The notes under the pieces are model-generated. The model saw only the letters and a list, made by a program, of their open reading frames with translations. It did not search any database and had not been told where the DNA came from. Positions 18,500 through 27,665 of a stretch of DNA of 64,000 bases are shown in pieces (position 1 is the stretch's first letter; each line of letters starts with the position of its first letter). Both the position numbers and the translations under genes were made by a program. The stretch comes from Thermohalobacter berrensis (GTDB lineage: Bacteria > Bacillota > Clostridia > Tissierellales > Thermohalobacteraceae). The stretch lies in NCBI RefSeq assembly GCF_003609645.1, contig NZ_MCIB01000001.1:62001-126000 (forward strand), in the 5' to 3' direction.

Positions 18500-18766
18500 A
18501 TGTGGGTTTTAGAAAGGGCATTTGCTATATTTGTAGATATAATTGAGACATTGATCATAGTAAGAATATTGTTATCTTTTATTATAAGGGATTTTTCTAA
18601 TCCTATATTTAATTTGGTTTACCAAGTTACAGAGCCAATTTTAGCACCATTTAGAAATCTTATTAGTAAACTTGGTATTAGTACAGGCATGTTTGATTTT
18701 TCACCATTATTGGCTTTTATGTTTCTAAATTTATTATCATATATACTAGAAGTCTTAGTCTGGTGA
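18500..18766 (+). CDS. YggT family membrane protein (YlmG)
   Basis: An 88-residue protein with two membrane segments: an N-terminal one (FAIFVDIIETLIIVRILLSF) and a C-terminal one (FSPLLAFMFLNLLSYILEVL), separated by the family loop NPIFNLVYQVTEPILAPFRNLI. YggT/YlmG proteins are placed with sepF and divIVA in Firmicutes and cyanobacteria and are thought to affect division or nucleoid positioning; the biochemical role is not known. Confidence 0.9.
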   Translation: MWVLERAFAIFVDIIETLIIVRILLSFIIRDFSNPIFNLVYQVTEPILAPFRNLISKLGISTGMFDFSPLLAFMFLNLLSYILEVLVW

Positions 18767-18773
18767 TTAAATT

Positions 18774-19565
18774 ATGCTAGGAGACAAATCCAAATATTTA
18801 GAACATATTAAGGATACGGATCAAATTCTCACAATGAGAAAGGTTTTAGATAAAGTTGAAAAGACTTTGATTACACATACTGTTGAGTTTACAGACTTTT
18901 TAGATCCATATCAGCGTAGATTGTGCTATTCTTTCCTTAATCGTTTTATGGAAGTTAATTATCATGAAGAAGGTGGTCTAGAAGGTGCAGAAAGAAAAAT
19001 AATAGTTATCTATCCCCATTATATGGATAAATCATATCTTGAGAGTTATATTGGAGCTATTAGATTAGATGGTAGCTTTAGATTTAATGATTTAAATCAT
19101 AGAGATTATTTAGGGGCTATTTTAGGATTAGGAATTAAAAGAGAGAAGATAGGAGATATATTAGTCCATGAAAAATATACACAGGTAATACTACATAAAG
19201 ACATTATAGACTATGTTATTTTAAATTTGAAAAAGATTGGTAAAGAGCCAGTGAAAGTAAAAGAGATTAAGCTTCATGAAATTAATAGACCTTCTGAAAA
19301 GTTTAAAGAAATTATAAGAACTGTTGCTTCACTTAGAATTGATAGTCTTTTAAGTGCTGCTTATGGCATTTCTAGGTCAGGAAGTTTGTCTTATATAAAA
19401 AATGGTAGAGTAAAACTAAATTGGCAACCAATAGATACAGCATCTTATAAAGCAAATGAAGGGGATATGATTTCTGTTAGAGGTAAAGGAAGGTTTAAGC
19501 TATATAAAGTTTTAGGAGAAACTAGAAAGGGAAGACAGAGAGTAGCTATTAAAATATTTAAGTAA
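18774..19565 (+). CDS. ylmH: YlmH, S4-domain RNA-binding protein
   Basis: YlmH binds the 50S subunit with nascent-chain tRNA and takes part in ribosome-associated quality control in Bacillus. The protein is 263 residues, with two N-terminal RRM-like parts (about 1-170) and a C-terminal S4 domain (about 180-245; RIDSLLSAAYGISRSGSLSYIKNG). The SD GGTGAT overlaps the end of yggT. Its partner RqcH is encoded later in this window (41.0-42.8 kb). Member of the yggS-divIVA operon. Confidence 0.92.
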   Translation: MLGDKSKYLEHIKDTDQILTMRKVLDKVEKTLITHTVEFTDFLDPYQRRLCYSFLNRFMEVNYHEEGGLEGAERKIIVIYPHYMDKSYLESYIGAIRLDGSFRFNDLNHRDYLGAILGLGIKREKIGDILVHEKYTQVILHKDIIDYVILNLKKIGKEPVKVKEIKLHEINRPSEKFKEIIRTVASLRIDSLLSAAYGISRSGSLSYIKNGRVKLNWQPIDTASYKANEGDMISVRGKGRFKLYKVLGETRKGRQRVAIKIFK

Positions 19566-19577
19566 GGGAGGGATTTT

Positions 19578-20036
19578 ATGATAACACCTTTAGATATACA
19601 AAATAAAGAATTTAATAAAGGTTTTAGAGGATATAAAGAGAGTGAAGTTGATAGTTTTCTTGATGAAATAATAGTTGATTATGAAAAACTATATAAAGAA
19701 AATAAAGAATATAAAGAAAAGATAGAAATGCTTAATGAAAAATTAGAACAATATGATAAAATTGAAGAAACCCTTCAAAATACATTAGTTGTTGCTCAAA
19801 AAACTGCAGAAGAAGTTAATTTAAACGCCAAAAAGAAAGCAGAATTAATTATTAAAGAAGCAGAAGAACAAGCAAGAAAAATTATTGAGGATGCACATCA
19901 AGAAGTTGCTAAAATACAAAAACAGTATGAAGAACTGAAAAAGGAATTATATGTTTTTAAAACTAGGTTTAAAACATTATTAAAATCACAGCTAGATACT
20001 GTCGATGAATATTTTGATGAAATAGATGAAGAATAA
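19578..20036 (+). CDS. divIVA: Cell-pole/septum protein DivIVA
   Basis: DivIVA senses negatively curved membrane at septa and poles and recruits division, chromosome-anchoring and wall proteins. The N-terminal lipid-binding domain (ITPLDIQNKEFNKGFRGYKESEVDSF) is followed by a continuous coiled coil (about residues 30-140) and an acidic tail (FDEIDEE). The length of 152 is typical. SD GGGAGGG. It closes the division cluster. Confidence 0.95.
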   Translation: MITPLDIQNKEFNKGFRGYKESEVDSFLDEIIVDYEKLYKENKEYKEKIEMLNEKLEQYDKIEETLQNTLVVAQKTAEEVNLNAKKKAELIIKEAEEQARKIIEDAHQEVAKIQKQYEELKKELYVFKTRFKTLLKSQLDTVDEYFDEIDEE

Positions 20037-20044
20037 TTCGATTA

Positions 20045-20073
20045 TTGACGAATCACTGTATATAATATATAAT
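20045..20073 (+). promoter_or_regulatory. Promoter of the T-box ileS transcript
   Basis: TTGACG (20045-20050) and TATAAT (20068-20073) with a 17-bp spacer; about 30 bases before the T-box leader structure begins. Confidence 0.8.
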
Positions 20074-20099
20074 AGTCTTAAAATTTTATATAGTTAAAG

Positions 20100-20331
20100 A
20101 CTATGAAGGGGAGAGTAGTTAATGGAAGATTTATAGAGAGCTAACGGTTGGTGGAAGTTAGTAATCTTGCATTAGCGAAGATCACCCTGGAGTCGGCCTC
20201 TGAAATAGCAGTAGGAGGATCCGGTATAACCGTTAAATTTAAGTAAGTGACTACTATAATTATAGTAGTAACTTGGGTGGTACCGCGGAATAACTTCGTC
20301 CCAAATGGATGGAGTTTTTTTTATTTTTTAG
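20100..20331 (+). ncRNA. T-box leader specific for tRNA-Ile
   Basis: A tRNA-sensing leader upstream of ileS. Stem I carries AGAGAGC and the GGTTGGTGGAAG region; the specifier loop GAAG-ATC-ACC has the Ile codon ATC at 20181-20183. The conserved T-box GGGTGGTACCGCG is at 20275-20287, its TGGT able to pair with the ACCA end of uncharged tRNA. The competing terminator is acttcgtcc / ggatggagt followed by tttttttt (to about 20324). Uncharged tRNA-Ile should stabilise the antiterminator and switch ileS on. Confidence 0.95.
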
Positions 20332-20393
20332 AAAAATATAGTATATTTTTTCGATAATAGCAAATCTTTAAAAATAAATGGAGGTGTATATAA

Positions 20394-23171
20394 GTGGATT
20401 ACGGAAAGACGCTAAACTTACCAAAAACTAAGTTTCCTATGAGGGCTAATCTACCTAAAAGAGAGCCAAAGTTTCTAGAAAAGTGGGAAAGGGAAAAGAT
20501 TTACGAAAAGAGTTTAGAAGTAAATAAAAATAATCAAAGCTTTATTTTGCATGATGGACCTCCCTATGCAAATGGTGATATTCACTTAGGTCATACATTA
20601 AATAAAATATTAAAAGACATAATTGTTAGATATAAAAGTTTAAGGGGTTATTATGCTCCATATGTACCAGGTTGGGATACTCATGGTCTTCCTATAGAAT
20701 TGAAGGCGATAAAGGAAATGGGATTAAATCAAAATGAGATATCACCAGTTGAATTTAGAAATAAATGTAGAGATTATGCCTTAAGCCAAGTAGAAAAACA
20801 AAAAGAGCAATTTAAAAGACTAGGTGTTACTGGAGATTGGGAAAATCCTTACTTGACTCTTAATCCAGAATATGAGGCTAGACAAATTGAAGTTTTTGGT
20901 GAAATGGCTAAAAAGGGATATATTTATAAAGGATTAAAACCAGTATATTGGTGTCCAAGTTGTGAAACTGCATTGGCGGAAGCTGAAATTGAATATAGTG
21001 ACCATAAATCACATTCAATATATGTAAAGTTTAGGGTAAAGGATGATAAAGGTCTATTGGAAGAGCATGTTGATAGTATAGATAATACTTATTTTGTTAT
21101 ATGGACAACAACACCATGGACTCTTCCTGCAAACTTAGCAATTGCTGTAGGTCCAGAGTTTGATTATAGCTTAATAAAAGTTAAAGGTGAATATTACATA
21201 ATTGCTAAAGATTTAGTTGAAACAGTAACTAAGGAAGTAGGAATAGAAGAGTATGAGACTTTAGCTACATTTAAAGGAACAGACTTAGAGCATATGGTTA
21301 CTAGACATCCATTTATGGAAAGGGATTCAGTATTAATATTAGCAGACCATGTAACACTTGAATCAGGTACTGGATGCGTTCATACAGCACCAGGACATGG
21401 TCAGGAGGACTTTGAAGTAGGACAAAAATATGACTTAGATGTTTTAAACCCAGTTAATAATAAAGGACATTTTACTGAACTAGCTGGTAAATATGAAGGA
21501 TTATATTACAAAAAAGCTAACAAGATTATAATAGATGATCTAGAAAAAAGTGGAGCTTTACTTTCAGATTCTGAATTAGTCCACTCATATCCACATTGTT
21601 GGAGATGTAAAGGACCAGTAATTTTTAGAGCTACAGAACAGTGGTTTGCTTCAGTTGATGCTTTTAAGGATGAAGCTGTAGAAGCTGCAAGAGGTGTTGA
21701 ATGGATACCAGGCTGGGGTGAAGATAGAATTATAAATATGGTAGTTGATAGAGCAGATTGGTGTATATCAAGACAGAGAACTTGGGGTGTACCAATTCCG
21801 ATTTTCTATTGTAAAGACTGTGGAAAGGAATTAATTAATGAAGATACAATTAAAAAAGTTTCTTCAATATTTAGAGAAAAAGGTTCCAATGCATGGTATG
21901 AACTAACTGCAGAGGAATTACTTCCTGAAAATATTAAATGTGAATGTGGTTCAGGTGAATTTAGAAAAGAAATGGATATTATGGATGTATGGTTTGACTC
22001 AGGTTCAAGTCATTCAGCTGTACTAGATGAAAATGAAGATTTAAGCTATCCAGCAGACTTATACCTTGAAGGTAATGATCAATATAGAGGTTGGTTCCAG
22101 TCATCACTATTAACTGCTATAGCTACTAAGGGTAAAGCTCCATATAAAGGAGTAGTAACACATGGAATGATAGTTGATGGTGAAGGAAGAAAAATGTCTA
22201 AATCATTAGGTAATGGTATAGATCCACTTGAAGTAGTAGAAAAATATGGAGCAGATATTTTAAGATTATGGGTTTCTTCAGCAGATTATAAATCAGACGT
22301 AAGAATGTCTAATCAAATATTAAAGCAATTATCAGAGGTATATAGAAAGATAAGAAATACTGCTAGATTCATATTAGGTAATTTAAAGGATTTTAATCCA
22401 AAAGAGGATAGTGTTAAATATGATGAATTGCTTGAGATTGATAAATGGGCATTAATAAAGATGAATAGGCTAATAGAAAAGGTAACTAAAGCTTATGATA
22501 ATTATGACTTCCATGTAATTTATCATGCTATCCATAATTTCTGTGTTGTAGACATGAGTAATTTCTACTTAGATATAATTAAGGATAGGTTATATACACA
22601 AAAGGCTACATCAAAGGCTAGAAGAGCTGCACAAACAGTAATGTTTAAAATCTTAAATGCCTTAGTAAAAATGCTTGCTCCAATATTACCATTTACATCT
22701 GAAGAAATCTGGCAGTTCTTATATGAAGACGAAGAAAGTAGTGTACATCTAACAGATTGGCCAAAAGTAAAAGAAGAATACTATAATGATGAACTTGAAG
22801 ATGAATGGAAGAAAATTATTTCATATAGAGAAGATATCGCAAAAGCACTTGAAAAAGCAAGGGCTGAAAAAATTATAGGACATTCATTAAATGCTTTAGT
22901 TAAAATATATGCAGAAGATAAGGACTATAATTTCTTAGCCCAAATAGAAGATATGCTTAGAGAAATCTTAATAGTTTCAAAAGTTGAGTTATATAAAGAT
23001 AAAGAATTAGAAGCTGATTATACTAAAGGAGAAAACAATGAAGGCATAAAGGTAGTTGTTGAACAGGCACCAGGTGAAAAATGTGAAAGATGTTGGGTAT
23101 TCAGTGAAACAGTTGGAAAAAATGATGAACATCCTACAATTTGTAGTAGATGTATAGAGAACTTAGAATAA
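20394..23171 (+). CDS. ileS: Isoleucine--tRNA ligase
   Basis: Charges tRNA-Ile. A 925-residue class Ia synthetase with the HIGH-type motif HLGHT (PPYANGDIHLGHTLNK, about residues 57-72), CP1 editing domain (TTTPWTLPANLA), the KMSKS loop (GRKMSKSLGN, about 600), the anticodon-binding domain, and the C-terminal zinc knuckle CERCW...CSRC. GTG start with SD GGAGGTG. Expression is governed by the upstream Ile T-box. Confidence 0.98.
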   Translation: MDYGKTLNLPKTKFPMRANLPKREPKFLEKWEREKIYEKSLEVNKNNQSFILHDGPPYANGDIHLGHTLNKILKDIIVRYKSLRGYYAPYVPGWDTHGLPIELKAIKEMGLNQNEISPVEFRNKCRDYALSQVEKQKEQFKRLGVTGDWENPYLTLNPEYEARQIEVFGEMAKKGYIYKGLKPVYWCPSCETALAEAEIEYSDHKSHSIYVKFRVKDDKGLLEEHVDSIDNTYFVIWTTTPWTLPANLAIAVGPEFDYSLIKVKGEYYIIAKDLVETVTKEVGIEEYETLATFKGTDLEHMVTRHPFMERDSVLILADHVTLESGTGCVHTAPGHGQEDFEVGQKYDLDVLNPVNNKGHFTELAGKYEGLYYKKANKIIIDDLEKSGALLSDSELVHSYPHCWRCKGPVIFRATEQWFASVDAFKDEAVEAARGVEWIPGWGEDRIINMVVDRADWCISRQRTWGVPIPIFYCKDCGKELINEDTIKKVSSIFREKGSNAWYELTAEELLPENIKCECGSGEFRKEMDIMDVWFDSGSSHSAVLDENEDLSYPADLYLEGNDQYRGWFQSSLLTAIATKGKAPYKGVVTHGMIVDGEGRKMSKSLGNGIDPLEVVEKYGADILRLWVSSADYKSDVRMSNQILKQLSEVYRKIRNTARFILGNLKDFNPKEDSVKYDELLEIDKWALIKMNRLIEKVTKAYDNYDFHVIYHAIHNFCVVDMSNFYLDIIKDRLYTQKATSKARRAAQTVMFKILNALVKMLAPILPFTSEEIWQFLYEDEESSVHLTDWPKVKEEYYNDELEDEWKKIISYREDIAKALEKARAEKIIGHSLNALVKIYAEDKDYNFLAQIEDMLREILIVSKVELYKDKELEADYTKGENNEGIKVVVEQAPGEKCERCWVFSETVGKNDEHPTICSRCIENLE

Positions 23172-23191
23172 TAAAATAAGCTGATTATACT

Positions 23192-23228
23192 AAAAATAGT
23201 AGCGGAGAGATTTCCGCTACTATTTTTC
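23192..23228 (+). terminator. Intrinsic terminator after ileS
   Basis: Perfect stem aaaaatagtagcgga / tccgctactattttt, loop gagatt. Confidence 0.9.
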
Positions 23229-23260
23229 TACTGTTTTTAACTTTATTGTAGTTGATATAC

Positions 23261-23288
23261 TTGACAGAGTAGATAGAAAATATATAAT
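23261..23288 (+). promoter_or_regulatory. Promoter of mtnN-aroF
   Basis: TTGACA (23261-23266) and TATAAT (23283-23288), spacer 16 bp, 35 bases before the mtnN start. Confidence 0.75.
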
Positions 23289-23323
23289 TATAGAGTAAAA
23301 TTGAGTGTGATAGGAGGATAAAC

Positions 23324-24022
23324 ATGAATAGGATAGGAATTATAGGTGCTATGGATGAAGAAGTTGAAATTATAAAAAATAAGATGGATATAATAAATAC
23401 TATAGAGATTGCTAAAATGAGTTTTTATGAAGGTAAATTAAATGATAAAAAAATAGTTTTAGTAAGGTGTGGAATAGGAAAGGTTAATGCAGCAGTATGT
23501 ACCCAAATTCTTATTGGGCATTTTGATGTAGATGCTATAATTAACACTGGAGTTGCTGGTGCAGTATATGATGAACTTGATATAGGTGATATAGTTATAT
23601 CCACAGATGTTATTCACCATGATATGGATGCAACTGGTTTTGGGTATAAACCAGGTGAAATACCTCGACTTGATGAATATATTTTTAAAGCTGATGAATC
23701 ACTTATACAGATGGCTAAAAAAGTAAGTGAAAAGGAGCTTGTAGAACATAATGTACACTTAGGTAGAATATTATCTGGAGATGTTTTTGTAGCAAGCCCA
23801 GATAAAAAAGAGAAATTATGGAATATTTTTAAAGGATATTGTGTAGAAATGGAAAGTGCAGCTATAGCTCAAACATGTTATTTAAATAATAAACCTTTTG
23901 TTATTTTTAGAGCAATATCAGATAAGGCAGATGGTTCGGCTCATGTAAACTTCAGTGAATTTGTACATGAAGCTGCTAAAAATTCTGCTGATATTGTAGA
24001 AAAAATGATAGCCTTCATGTAG
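23324..24022 (+). CDS. mtnN: 5'-methylthioadenosine/S-adenosylhomocysteine nucleosidase
   Basis: Cleaves adenine from MTA, SAH and 5'-deoxyadenosine, recycling by-products of SAM-dependent and radical SAM reactions. The 232-residue protein has the family pattern IGIIGAMDEEVE, RCGIGKVNAA, NTGVAGAV, the substrate motif VEMESAAIAQ (catalytic Glu region) and ISDKADGSA with the catalytic Asp. SD AGGAGGA. First gene of a two-gene unit with aroF. Confidence 0.95.
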   Translation: MNRIGIIGAMDEEVEIIKNKMDIINTIEIAKMSFYEGKLNDKKIVLVRCGIGKVNAAVCTQILIGHFDVDAIINTGVAGAVYDELDIGDIVISTDVIHHDMDATGFGYKPGEIPRLDEYIFKADESLIQMAKKVSEKELVEHNVHLGRILSGDVFVASPDKKEKLWNIFKGYCVEMESAAIAQTCYLNNKPFVIFRAISDKADGSAHVNFSEFVHEAAKNSADIVEKMIAFM

Positions 24023-24039
24023 AAAGCGGAGGAATCAAA

Positions 24040-24855
24040 ATGGAATTAAGACATGTAAGCAGAAAAAACAGAGAGGATAAAGTAGTAAAAATAAATAATA
24101 ATACAAGTATAGGCTCGGGAGATTTTACTATAATAGCAGGACCTTGTGCTGTAGAAAGTGAAGAACAGATATTTTCTATTGCGAAGTACATAAATTCCTT
24201 AGATATAGAAATATTAAGGGGAGGAGCTTTTAAACCACGAACTTCCCCTTATTCTTTTCAAGGACTTGGATTTGAAGGATTAAAGCTATTAAAAAAGGCA
24301 GCTAAAAAATATAATTTAAATATTATTTCTGAAATAATGGATCCTAGGGATGTAGAAAAAGCATATGATTTTATAGATATATATCAGATAGGGTCAAGAA
24401 ATATGCAGAATTTTGCCCTATTAAAGGAAGTTGGTAAAACAGATAAGCCTGTTATGTTAAAAAGGGGAATGACTGCAACAGTTAAAGAATGGTTAATGGC
24501 TGCAGAATACATAGCTTTAGAGGGAAATGACAACATAATTTTATGTGAAAGAGGAATACGTACTTTTGAAAATTACACAAGAAATACACTGGATTTAACT
24601 GTTGTACCGATTTTGAAATCACTAACTCATTTGCCTGTGATTGTTGATCCTAGTCATGGGACTGGTAAAACAGAGCTTGTTATACCTATGGCTCGTGCAG
24701 CTGCTGCAGTTGGTGCCGATGGTGTTATGGTAGAGACTCATCCAAGTCCCTGTGATGCTTTATCAGATGGATATCAATCATTAGATTTTGAACAATTAAA
24801 AAAACTAAGGAAAGAAGTAAATATTATAAAAAAGTGTGTAGATAAATTAGATTAG
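24040..24855 (+). CDS. aroF: 3-deoxy-7-phosphoheptulonate synthase (DAHP synthase, type I-beta)
   Basis: Condenses phosphoenolpyruvate and erythrose-4-phosphate, the first step of the shikimate pathway. The 271-residue KDO8P-synthase-like barrel shows IIAGPCAVES, LRGGAFKPRTSPYSFQGLG, PVMLKRGM, ILCERGIRTFE and DPSHGTGK. A short N-terminal extension (about 35 residues) lacks a full ACT or ferredoxin-like regulatory domain. SD GGAGGA. 17 bp after mtnN, followed by a terminator. Confidence 0.95.
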   Translation: MELRHVSRKNREDKVVKINNNTSIGSGDFTIIAGPCAVESEEQIFSIAKYINSLDIEILRGGAFKPRTSPYSFQGLGFEGLKLLKKAAKKYNLNIISEIMDPRDVEKAYDFIDIYQIGSRNMQNFALLKEVGKTDKPVMLKRGMTATVKEWLMAAEYIALEGNDNIILCERGIRTFENYTRNTLDLTVVPILKSLTHLPVIVDPSHGTGKTELVIPMARAAAAVGADGVMVETHPSPCDALSDGYQSLDFEQLKKLRKEVNIIKKCVDKLD

Positions 24856-24856
24856 A

Positions 24857-24892
24857 TAAAAAAGTGTCCTTAAAAAGGGCACTTTTTTTATT
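24857..24892 (+). terminator. Intrinsic terminator after aroF
   Basis: Stem aaaaagtgtcc / gggcacttttt, loop ttaaaaa, then tttatta. Confidence 0.9.
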
Positions 24893-24957
24893 ACAAGTCA
24901 CTATAAATACATTTTTTCATAAAATATAATAAGAAACAATGTATTGGGGTGATAAAG

Positions 24958-25095
24958 ATGAGAAAGGAGAATTTGGGAAGGGTTAAAGCTGATTATCTTT
25001 TGTTTTTCTTTTTAGTGTTAACGGAAATTTGGAATGCCAAATATGAAAAGAATAATTTATTGTTTTTTTATTTAATACTAACAACTTACACTTAA
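24958..25095 (+). CDS. Putative small membrane protein, 45 residues
   Basis: A short frame with a good SD (GGGGTGAT, 4 bases before ATG) in an otherwise empty 300-bp gap between aroF and the DUF5665 gene. The product has a basic start (MRKENLGRVKADY), a hydrophobic stretch LLFFFLVLTEIW, a short charged turn (NAKYEKNN) and a second hydrophobic stretch LLFFYLILTTY, so a membrane hairpin or peripheral helix pair is possible. I do not recognise a family. A -10-like TATAAT lies about 30 bases upstream. It may be real or a chance frame. Confidence 0.4.
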   Translation: MRKENLGRVKADYLLFFFLVLTEIWNAKYEKNNLLFFYLILTTYT

Positions 25096-25173
25096 TTTGA
25101 GATTTTTAAATAAAATTATATAAAAATAAATAAACTATATTATATAAGGGTAAATATTTAAAGGGGTATAATT

Positions 25174-25458
25174 GTGAATAATAATGATAAAAATAACCTT
25201 GAAAAAAGATTAGATAAAATAGCAGAAAGGTTAGAGGAAATAAAAATAAGTGAATATGTAGACTTAATGAACAATAAAAAAAGGTTACTTTATATTAATT
25301 TCTTAATTGGATTAGCTAGAGGATTTGGAATGGCAGTAGGTTTTACAATATTAGGTGCCTTTGTAATTTATGTTTTGCAGAGATTAATTGCATTAAATTT
25401 ACCTTTAATTGGTGACTTTATAACTGAAATTGTAAAAATAGTACAAGAAAACTTGTAA
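25174..25458 (+). CDS. DUF5665 domain-containing small membrane protein
   Basis: A 94-residue protein: charged N-terminal helix (LEKRLDKIAERLEEIKISEYVDLMNNKKR) followed by a membrane domain (LLYINFLIGLARGFGMAVGFTILGAFVIYVLQRLI) that contains the family's ARGFGMAVGFT motif, and a C-terminal amphipathic helix. DUF5665 proteins are common in sporulating Firmicutes; the function is unknown. GTG start with SD AAAGGGG. It precedes yteA by 10 bp, forming an operon. Confidence 0.8.
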   Translation: MNNNDKNNLEKRLDKIAERLEEIKISEYVDLMNNKKRLLYINFLIGLARGFGMAVGFTILGAFVIYVLQRLIALNLPLIGDFITEIVKIVQENL

Positions 25459-25468
25459 GGAGGCTACT

Positions 25469-26140
25469 ATGGATAAAGAGAAACTTAATTATTATAGAAA
25501 TAAACTATTAAAAGAAAGGAAGAGTATGGAAAATACCCTTAATAGAATGGAAGAAAATGAACCTAATGCATCTCAACAGGAATACTTTGACGAATTATCA
25601 TTATATGATAATCATCCAGCAGATATGGGAACGGAAACATTTATTATGGAACAAGCAATGAATCTTAAAAGGAATGAAGAATACTTAATAGATGAAATAG
25701 AAAATGCGTTAGGTAAGATTGATAGAGGTGAATATGGAAAGTGTGATATTTGTGGAAAAGATATAGAAGAAGAAAGATTAGATATTTTGCCATATGCTAA
25801 CACTTGTATAGATTGTACGAAAGAAACAAGACATGAAAAAATAGACCATGATATAGTAAACCATCTAAACATGGATATAGATAGACCTGTTGAAGAAGAT
25901 GTTTTAAAATATCCTTTTAGTAGAACTTTTAATGATGAAACTGATGTTAATCAAACGGCCTTTGATGGTGAAGATAGCTTACAATCAGTAGAAATATTTA
26001 ATAAAGTTAAAGATGACCCGTCAAATAAAACTGGAGATGACCAGGCAGTATTTGATGAAATAGATTATGGTATAGTAGAAGATACCGATAAAATAACAAA
26101 TCAACAACTTAAAAGACAAGTAGATGATTCTGATGAGTAG
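25469..26140 (+). CDS. TraR/DksA-type zinc-finger protein, YteA family
   Basis: A 223-residue protein with the DksA/TraR fold: a helical region (about 1-85; SLYDNHPADMGTETF, the hallmark of the YteA sporulation subgroup), a four-cysteine zinc finger CDICGKDIEEERLDILPYA...CIDC (about 91-115) and an acidic tail (EDSLQSVEIFNKVKDD). YteA proteins are associated with sporulating Firmicutes; whether they bind RNA polymerase like DksA is not established. SD AAGGAGGC. It ends at a terminator. Confidence 0.85.
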   Translation: MDKEKLNYYRNKLLKERKSMENTLNRMEENEPNASQQEYFDELSLYDNHPADMGTETFIMEQAMNLKRNEEYLIDEIENALGKIDRGEYGKCDICGKDIEEERLDILPYANTCIDCTKETRHEKIDHDIVNHLNMDIDRPVEEDVLKYPFSRTFNDETDVNQTAFDGEDSLQSVEIFNKVKDDPSNKTGDDQAVFDEIDYGIVEDTDKITNQQLKRQVDDSDE

Positions 26141-26168
26141 AAGTAGCCAGTTTTGGCTACTTTTTTAT
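26141..26168 (+). terminator. Intrinsic terminator after yteA
   Basis: Stem agtagcca / tggctact, loop gttt, then tttttta. Confidence 0.85.
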
Positions 26169-26210
26169 GACTATTATTGGTTAATATTGTAGGATGTTTT
26201 TAAATAGCTA

Positions 26211-26239
26211 TTGTAATATTAAAATGAATCCTTTAAAAT
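26211..26239 (+). promoter_or_regulatory. Candidate promoter of lspA-rluD
   Basis: TTGTAA (26211-26216) and TAAAAT (26234-26239) with a 17-bp spacer, 34 bases before the lspA start. Confidence 0.45.
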
Positions 26240-26273
26240 ATTACTTGTGATAAATTCTTATAAGGAGGAACAT

Positions 26274-26732
26274 ATGCTGTATTTTTTAAGTGTTTTATCA
26301 ATAATATTAATAGATCAGATTTCAAAGTACTATGCTGTTAAATTACTTAAAGGGAGTAGACCGTATGTTATAATTGAAAAATTTTTACAATTTAATTATG
26401 TCGAAAACTATGGAGCAGCCTTTGGAATTTTACAAAACAAAAAGCTATTTTTTATAATTACTACTTCTTTAATTTTAATAGGAATTATTGCTTATATGAT
26501 AATGAATAAAAACTTAACTAAACTTATGAAGGCTTCACTTATTATGATAATTGGTGGAGCTATTGGAAATTTTATAGACAGAGTTAGATTAGGATACGTT
26601 GTAGATTTTATTGATGTAAAATTTGGTACTTTATATGATTATCCAGTATTTAATTTGGCAGATAGTTTTATAGTCGTTGCTACAATAATTATTGTTTATT
26701 TAGTTTTATTTAATAAGCATGAAATTGTATGA
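26274..26732 (+). CDS. lspA: Signal peptidase II (lipoprotein signal peptidase)
   Basis: Removes signal peptides from prolipoproteins after lipidation. The 152-residue membrane protein has four hydrophobic segments and both catalytic aspartates in GNFIDRV (about residue 102) and FNLADSFI (about 129), plus the NYGAAFGIL motif. ATG 26274, seven bases after SD AAGGAGGA, is preferred to the in-frame GTG 26247. It is 12 bp before rluD, the same lspA-pseudouridine synthase pair seen beside the pyr genes in Bacillus. Confidence 0.96.
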   Translation: MLYFLSVLSIILIDQISKYYAVKLLKGSRPYVIIEKFLQFNYVENYGAAFGILQNKKLFFIITTSLILIGIIAYMIMNKNLTKLMKASLIMIIGGAIGNFIDRVRLGYVVDFIDVKFGTLYDYPVFNLADSFIVVATIIIVYLVLFNKHEIV

Positions 26733-26744
26733 GAGAGTGATTAA

Positions 26745-27665
26745 ATGGAGACAATTGAGATAATTGTAGATGAACAGGATAATGAAAGGGTAGATGCATT
26801 TTTAGCATCAGAATTAGATGATGTTTCTAGGTCATATATTAAGAAACTTATAAAAAAAGACTTAGTTAGAGTAAACGATAAAAAAGTAAAACCTAAGTAT
26901 ATTGTAAGTCAAGGAGATATAATAGTTGTACAATTGCCGGAACCTAAAAAGTTAGAGATTAAGCCAGAGGATATACCAATAGAGATTGTATATGAAGATG
27001 AAGATGTAGCTGTTGTTAATAAGCCTCAAGGAATGGTAGTACATCCAGCCCCTGGACATCATAGTGGGACATTAGTAAATGCATTGTTATACCATTTAGA
27101 TAGCCTATCATCTATTAATGGTATTATAAGACCAGGTATTGTTCACAGAATTGATAAGGATACTTCAGGTCTTTTAATGATTGCTAAAAACAATAATGCT
27201 CATAACAAATTATCTGAACAGTTAAAGGAGCATACAATTACTAGAAGATACTATGCACTTGTAAAAGGAAACATAAAAGAGGATTCAGGGACAGTAAATG
27301 CGCCTGTTGGAAGACATCCTGTAGATAGAAAAAAGATGGCTGTAACTAATAAAAATAGTAAAAATGCAGTAACTCATTTTACAGTATTAGAGAGATTTGG
27401 AGATTACTCTTTAATAGAGGCTAAACTAGAAACGGGAAGAACACATCAAATAAGAGTACATATGAAATATATTAAGCATCCTATTGTAGGTGATCCAGTA
27501 TATGGGAGTAAGAACCAAAAATTTAAATTAAATGGCCAGCTACTACATGCGAAAGTTATTGGTTTTAATCATCCAAGAACTGATGAATATATGGAATTTG
27601 ATTCAGAGTTACCAGAACACTTTCAAAGGGTTTTAAATGTTCTTGAAAAAGATAGAGCTAAGTAA
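26745..27665 (+). CDS. rluD: RluA/RluD-family 23S rRNA pseudouridine synthase
   Basis: Isomerises uridine in large-subunit rRNA. A 306-residue protein with an N-terminal S4 domain (about 14-75; ERVDAFLASELDDVSRSYIKKLI) and the RluA catalytic domain with HRIDKDTSGLLMIAK containing the catalytic Asp (about residue 140), VNKPQGMVVHPAPG and TGRTHQIRVH. RluD is the closest match to this pattern; the exact target uridines cannot be read from the sequence. The last codons lie inside a bidirectional terminator shared with pyrI. Confidence 0.9.
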   Translation: METIEIIVDEQDNERVDAFLASELDDVSRSYIKKLIKKDLVRVNDKKVKPKYIVSQGDIIVVQLPEPKKLEIKPEDIPIEIVYEDEDVAVVNKPQGMVVHPAPGHHSGTLVNALLYHLDSLSSINGIIRPGIVHRIDKDTSGLLMIAKNNNAHNKLSEQLKEHTITRRYYALVKGNIKEDSGTVNAPVGRHPVDRKKMAVTNKNSKNAVTHFTVLERFGDYSLIEAKLETGRTHQIRVHMKYIKHPIVGDPVYGSKNQKFKLNGQLLHAKVIGFNHPRTDEYMEFDSELPEHFQRVLNVLEKDRAK

